Source of the DNA: an uncultured Actinomycetes bacterium
GTDB lineage: Bacteria; Actinomycetota; Actinomycetes; Nanopelagicales; Nanopelagicaceae
Assembly: GCA_903867285.1 (NCBI GenBank)
Contig: CAIPQX010000042.1
Span: 1 to 7,699, forward strand
Length of the DNA stretch: 7,699 nucleotides
Direction of reading: 5' to 3'
Shown: in pieces, positions 5,042 through 7,699 of the stretch
Layout: each line of letters starts with the position of its first letter
How positions within the stretch are numbered: the stretch's first letter is position 1
Notes under the pieces: model-generated
The model's database searches: none
What the model was told of the DNA's origin: nothing
What the model saw: only the letters and a program-made list of their open reading frames with translations
Program-made: the position numbers and the translations under genes

Positions 5042-6484
5042 TTACCACGAAGTGTGAAGCGGACGTCCCTCTGCATATCCCGAAGCAGATTGAATGCCGA
5101 CGACGCATTTATCGTGGAATTCATTGATTGAGGCGGCTCCGGCATAGGTAAATGAGGAGCGAACGCCAGCAATAATCTGATCAATGAGATCTTCGACTCC
5201 CGGACGAGCAGGATCTATATACATCCGGCCAGATGAAATTCCCTCTTCAAAGATCCCTTTACGCGCCCGATCAAAGGCGCTTTCTTGCGTTGTGCGAGCG
5301 TTAACGGCGCGCGCAGATGCCATTCCGAAGGATTCTTTGTAGAGCTTGCCGGTTGTATCTTTGAGTAAATCACCAGGACTTTCCAGAGTGCCCGCAAACC
5401 ACGAACCGATCATTACTTGCGATGCACCCGCGGCGAGTGCCAAGGCGACATCGCGCGGATGGCGAACGCCACCATCGGCCCATACATGTTTACCCATAGA
5501 GCGCGCTTGTGCAGCGCATTCAAGAACTGCGGAGAATTGGGGACGACCCACACCTGTCTGCATTCTGGTGGTGCACATCGCGCCGGGACCAACGCCCACT
5601 TTGACGATATCTGCCCCAGCTTCAATAAGGTCCTTGGTTCCTTGTGCAGTAACAACATTTCCCGCGACGATGGGAACACCTGGATTAAGCGCCCTCACCG
5701 CTTTGATGGCTTCGATCATCTTCGCCTGGTGACCGTGCGCCGTATCAATAATCAGGCAATCTGATCCCGCGGCAAGAAGTGCTTTGGCCTTACCGGCGAC
5801 ATCGCCATTGATCCCAATGGCCGTTGCGATGCGCAATCGATTTTTAGAATCGATTGCAGGGCGGTAGAGAGTGGCGCGCAGTGCCCCGGCTTTTGTCAGG
5901 ATGCCAACTAAATCTCCATTGGAGGTAACTATGGCTGCGAAGTCACGGCGACTCTCCTCCAAGGCTTCGTAGGCCTGGCGTGGTTCGATGCTCTCCGGCA
6001 GCGTTGTGAAATCAGTATGCATAATCTGTCGTAGCTGAGTGAAACGATCCACTCGCTCCAAATCGCTCTGGGTAATAACACCGATTGGTTTGGTCTTATC
6101 TACGACCACCAGGATGCCATGCGCACGCTTCGTAATCAGATCTAAGGCGCTAGCTGCGGTCTCGGTAGCCTCTAAGGTGGCAGGTGTTTCAAAAACTATA
6201 TGGCGGGTCTTAACCCAAGCGATGACATCCGCGATGATTTCGAGGGGGATATCTTGCGGGATTACAACTAATCCACCGCGGCGCGCAACTGTTTCAGCCA
6301 TACGTCGTCCGGCGATCGCCGTCATGTTGGCGACAACTATTGGAATTGTGGTACCGGTGCCATCATCGGTAGCCAGGTCAACATCCATGCGGCTAGCGAT
6401 CTGGGTGTAATTGGGAACCATAAACACATCGTCATATGTGAGATCGTGTGTTTGTCCGGAAACGGGGCTACTTAAGAAATTCAC
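5042..6484 (-). CDS. guaB1: GuaB1-family IMP dehydrogenase-related protein, probable GMP reductase with CBS domains
   Basis: The 480-residue protein has the IMPDH/GMPR layout. An N-terminal barrel strand LTYDDVFMVP (15-24) is followed by a CBS pair at roughly 95-205 (KPIGVITQSDL and DLVGILTKAG are its two core strands). The barrel resumes with LIIDTAHGH (244-252), AGNVVTAQGTKDLIEAGAD, the catalytic loop GVGPGAMCTTRMQTG with Cys304 (297-311), WADGGVRHPRDVALALAAGA and EEGISSGRMYID (413-424). It belongs to the GuaB1 subfamily typical of Actinobacteria, whose characterised mycobacterial member is a GMP reductase (GMP plus NADPH to IMP and ammonia) tuned through its CBS domains. Annotation as plain IMP dehydrogenase would probably be wrong. 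The start is GTG, giving the family's MxFL N-terminus, with a TATAGT box 8 bases upstream. It converges on apt with no spacer and diverges from tatB. Confidence 0.9.
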   Translation of the reverse strand: MNFLSSPVSGQTHDLTYDDVFMVPNYTQIASRMDVDLATDDGTGTTIPIVVANMTAIAGRRMAETVARRGGLVVIPQDIPLEIIADVIAWVKTRHIVFETPATLEATETAASALDLITKRAHGILVVVDKTKPIGVITQSDLERVDRFTQLRQIMHTDFTTLPESIEPRQAYEALEESRRDFAAIVTSNGDLVGILTKAGALRATLYRPAIDSKNRLRIATAIGINGDVAGKAKALLAAGSDCLIIDTAHGHQAKMIEAIKAVRALNPGVPIVAGNVVTAQGTKDLIEAGADIVKVGVGPGAMCTTRMQTGVGRPQFSAVLECAAQARSMGKHVWADGGVRHPRDVALALAAGASQVMIGSWFAGTLESPGDLLKDTTGKLYKESFGMASARAVNARTTQESAFDRARKGIFEEGISSGRMYIDPARPGVEDLIDQIIAGVRSSFTYAGAASINEFHDKCVVGIQSASGYAEGRPLHTSW

Positions 6485-6485
6485 G

Positions 6486-6514
6486 TTGCCTAACTATACA
6501 CCTGACGGTATCGT
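6486..6514 (+). promoter_or_regulatory. tatB promoter, leaderless
   Basis: TTGCCT (6486-6491), a 17-base spacer and TATCGT (6509-6514) form a reasonable promoter. Six bases later comes the tatB ATG at 6521, so transcription should begin at the start codon. No ribosome-binding site is present, which supports this. The -35 overlaps the probable start point of guaB1. Confidence 0.6.
6493..6498 (-). promoter_or_regulatory. -10 box of guaB1
   Basis: TATAGT on the minus strand (five of six to TATAAT) is followed by eight bases and the GTG at 6484, so the transcript would have no leader or only one or two bases. No good -35 is visible; it would overlap the tatB start codon. Confidence 0.6.
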
Positions 6515-6520
6515 TGAAGT

Positions 6521-6847
6521 ATGTTTGGAATCGGCTTTGAAAAGTTGCTGGTGTTGGCAATCCTGGCGGTTGTGCTCATAGGGCCCGATAAATTGCCTCA
6601 ATTTGCGGTCGATGCAGCAAAATTCCTGCAGAAGATCCGTGGATTTAGTCGCGAAGCGATGACCGAATTCAAGAGCCAGCTTGGCCCCGAGTACGCGAAC
6701 CTCGATATCCAAGATCTCAACCCCAAGACCTTCATTGCTAATCATCTTGATGGTATCGCCAAAGACACTGAGAATATTGCCAAGGCAACCGCCTCGGATC
6801 TAGCAAAGATTAAAGAGCAGACCAAGATCGATCCAGATCTACTTTAA
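6521..6847 (+). CDS. tatB: Sec-independent protein translocase subunit TatB
   Basis: TatB is the inner-membrane receptor subunit that works with TatC to recognise twin-arginine signal peptides of folded exported proteins. The 108-residue product starts with MFGIGFEKLL, a single membrane helix (about 6-20), the GPDKLP hinge (21-26) and an amphipathic helix (27-48). It then has LGPEYANLDIQDLNPKTF (54-71), a tail found in actinobacterial TatB and not in TatA, followed by a charged helix rich in Lys, Asp and Ala. The conserved glutamate at position 8 of E. coli TatB is a lysine here, with Glu at position 7. No tatA or tatC gene is in the window, so the translocon genes are dispersed. It is a single-gene unit, diverging from guaB1 and closed by the hairpin at 6865. 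Confidence 0.9.
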   Translation: MFGIGFEKLLVLAILAVVLIGPDKLPQFAVDAAKFLQKIRGFSREAMTEFKSQLGPEYANLDIQDLNPKTFIANHLDGIAKDTENIAKATASDLAKIKEQTKIDPDLL

Positions 6848-6856
6848 ATCCCTCCG

Positions 6857-6907
6857 AAAAAAGCGAAGAAGGCAAGCCATCCATATAACGGGCGGCTTGC
6901 CTTCTTC
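6857..6907. terminator. Bidirectional hairpin terminator between tatB and the small basic protein gene
   Basis: GAAGAAGGCAAGCC (6865-6878) and its perfect reverse complement (6894-6907) form a 14-bp stem with a 15-base loop. On the minus strand the stem is followed by GC and six Ts (6862-6857), a good intrinsic terminator for the small gene ending at 6924. On the plus strand the tail is only ATAGAATTTT, so termination of tatB is less sure. Confidence 0.82.
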
Positions 6908-6923
6908 ATAGAATTTTAGAAAA

Positions 6924-7031
6924 TTAGTCTTTCTTCGACTTCTTCTCTTGCTTTGCTAAGCGCTTCTCCTTGAGGTTCAGCTTTGGTTCCTTCTTAGCGT
7001 TTGCATTGCTCTTCTGTTCTTTATTTGCCAT
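6924..7031 (-). CDS. 35-residue lysine-rich small protein, function unknown
   Basis: This short gene encodes 35 residues, of which 12 are Lys and one is Arg. It starts MANKEQKSNANAKKEP and ends KQEKKSKKD, with a central LNLKEKRLAKQEK that could form a basic helix. There is no signal peptide, membrane segment or cysteine. Three things make it convincing: an AAGGAG ribosome-binding site with ideal 6-base spacing, a TATTCT box further upstream, and an intrinsic terminator starting 17 bases after the stop. Together they form a complete single-gene transcription unit. The basic, low-complexity composition would suit RNA, ribosome or DNA binding, but that is a guess. Short Lys/Arg-rich proteins of this kind occur in other Actinobacteria to my recollection, and I cannot assign a family. 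Confidence 0.8.
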   Translation of the reverse strand: MANKEQKSNANAKKEPKLNLKEKRLAKQEKKSKKD

Positions 7032-7037
7032 TTTGCG

Positions 7038-7043
7038 CTCCTT
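7038..7043 (-). promoter_or_regulatory. Ribosome-binding site of the small basic protein gene
   Basis: AAGGAG on the minus strand lies six bases before the ATG at 7031. It is the strongest Shine-Dalgarno in the window and the main argument that the 35-codon frame is translated. Confidence 0.8.
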
Positions 7044-7058
7044 CGTAAGCTTGACCGT

Positions 7059-7064
7059 AGAATA
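7059..7064 (-). promoter_or_regulatory. Possible -10 box of the small basic protein gene
   Basis: TATTCT on the minus strand would give a leader of about 20 bases carrying the AAGGAG. No clear -35 is seen; its expected place falls in the terminator hairpin of the upstream oxidase gene. Read-through from that gene is the alternative. Confidence 0.35.
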
Positions 7065-7080
7065 CCCGAAAGTGCATAAA

Positions 7081-7116
7081 GAAAGGCCCCACAAGATCGC
7101 TCTTATGGGGCCTTTC
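7081..7116 (-). terminator. Intrinsic terminator after the oxidase subunit III-like gene
   Basis: GAAAGGCCCCA (7081-7091) pairs with TGGGGCCTTTC (7106-7116). After one mismatch, AAGA pairs with TCTT around a TCGC tetraloop, 15 pairs in all. On the minus strand the stem ends in CTTTC and continues TTTAT, giving a U-rich tail. It starts 14 bases after the stop at 7131. On the plus strand the tail TCAACATA is not U-rich. Confidence 0.85.
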
Positions 7117-7130
7117 TCAACATATCTGAC

Positions 7131-7699
7131 TTATTTGAATGAAGTCGCAATCGCGCAAAGCGCTCCTGCAATTGCAATCCAGGTAAACCATGCACCTGCG
7201 GTACGTTGACGCCACACCTCAAGGGTTGGGTCAATCTTGGTGCGATAGCCACGCAGGACTAGGCCTAGAGCGACGAATGCCCCTACTAGGTAGTGGAACA
7301 TGTTCGCTCCAGCTACAAGTACCCAGTTAGATGCATAAGCACCGTTATAGAACGGACGATCAGCGCCATCTTTGGTAATAAATGGCATGTGAGCCATCTG
7401 ACGCCATTGGAGGTAGCCACCGACAAGTAGGGCGATGAGTACAACAATAGAGGTCATATTTCGCAGTTCGCGCTTGTACTCACCAAGACGGTGAGCTATC
7501 GCTGCAACGATCAAGCCAGCGGCAGCAACCCAACCAGAGGCGGTGCTAAATGTATGCACTCCCTTTGGTAGCCAGGCTTCGTTGACATTGAGGTTGCGCA
7601 GGTAGAAGTACGAGAAGATCATTCCAAAGAGGAATGCTCCATCAGCGACAATAAGTAGACGAACGCCAAGACGCTCGCGCCGACCTATTGCCTCCGGTG
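7131..7699 (-). CDS. Cytochrome c oxidase subunit III-like protein, 5' end outside the window
   Basis: The visible 188 residues are the C-terminal part of an integral membrane protein with about five helices (near visible residues 11-33, 50-68, 79-96, 124-148 and 168-185). RRERLGVRLLIVADGAFLFGMIFSYFYLR resembles the subunit III helix that normally reads RLGMWLFLxSExMFF..YF. NMFHYLVGAFVALGLV resembles the GFHxxHVxxGLxxL helix, and the end GAWFTWIAIAGALCAIA resembles the terminal Trp-containing helix. Subunit III supports proton uptake and stability of aa3-type oxidases in the plasma membrane. The conserved Glu of the first visible helix is Asp here (ADG), and overall similarity is distant, so it may be a divergent or alternative oxidase subunit. 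Subunits I and II would be expected upstream, beyond the window. It is the last gene of its transcript, as shown by the terminator at 7081-7116. Confidence 0.75.
   Translation of the reverse strand, partial: PEAIGRRERLGVRLLIVADGAFLFGMIFSYFYLRNLNVNEAWLPKGVHTFSTASGWVAAAGLIVAAIAHRLGEYKRELRNMTSIVVLIALLVGGYLQWRQMAHMPFITKDGADRPFYNGAYASNWVLVAGANMFHYLVGAFVALGLVLRGYRTKIDPTLEVWRQRTAGAWFTWIAIAGALCAIATSFK

Noticed and set aside
5346..5764. Long plus-strand frames opposite guaB1
   Set aside because: guaB1 is complete and strongly recognisable on the minus strand; the opposite frames are a codon-bias by-product with no family motifs.
6970..7209. 79-codon plus-strand frame beginning with a hydrophobic stretch
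   Set aside because: It is antisense to the small lysine-rich gene (AAG/AAA codons read as Phe/Leu), crosses a terminator hairpin and runs antisense into the oxidase gene.
1..7699. tRNA or rRNA genes, CRISPR array, insertion sequence, integrase, toxin-antitoxin or defence genes
   Set aside because: Nothing resembling these was seen on either strand; the window is ordinary chromosomal gene content apart from the regulatory features described.

Overview
The window looks like a piece of a compact, streamlined actinobacterial chromosome of moderate GC (close to half, judged by eye). Three things point to Actinobacteria: a GuaB1-type IMP dehydrogenase relative, a TatB with the actinobacterial LGPEYANLD..LNPKTF tail, and several starts with a TAnnnT box 6-8 bases upstream, as in leaderless actinobacterial transcripts. 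A freshwater acI/Nanopelagicales-type organism would fit, but that is inference. No rRNA, tRNA, CRISPR array, insertion sequence or prophage gene was seen.

Layout. Positions 1-1244 (minus strand) hold a tight three-gene run: a YbaK-type aminoacyl-tRNA deacylase, an unrecognised small lipoprotein, and the N-terminal half of a pirin cut by the window edge. A PaiB-like FMN-binding protein (1279-1929, plus) diverges from it and ends tail to tail, with overlapping stop codons, against a D-2-hydroxyacid dehydrogenase (1926-2831, minus). A 222-base intergenic stretch (2832-3053) follows. It has a GC-rich hairpin on the dehydrogenase side and, on the other side, a leader that can fold in two mutually exclusive ways before an AzgA-type purine permease. 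The permease (3054-4490) overlaps apt (TTG start, 4475-5041), and a 16-bp hairpin sits at that junction. apt meets guaB1 (5042-6484, minus) stop to stop with no spacer. tatB (6521-6847, plus) diverges from guaB1. The end of the window has a 35-residue lysine-rich protein (6924-7031, minus) and a 5'-truncated heme-copper oxidase subunit III-like gene (7131-7699, minus), each followed by a hairpin terminator.

How the genes work together. The permease, Apt and GuaB1 form a purine-salvage neighbourhood: base uptake, adenine to AMP, and, if this GuaB1 acts like its mycobacterial relative, GMP to IMP. The most distinctive non-coding features are two divergent gene pairs (ybaK/paiB and guaB1/tatB) with the same layout. 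In each, two opposed -10 boxes lie exactly 10 bp apart, within a 34-36 bp gap, and reading starts 6-8 bases after each box. Other points of interest are the alternative-fold leader of the permease, the hairpin at the permease/apt junction, and the small basic protein.

All function calls come from reading motifs by eye. No database search or folding program was run.
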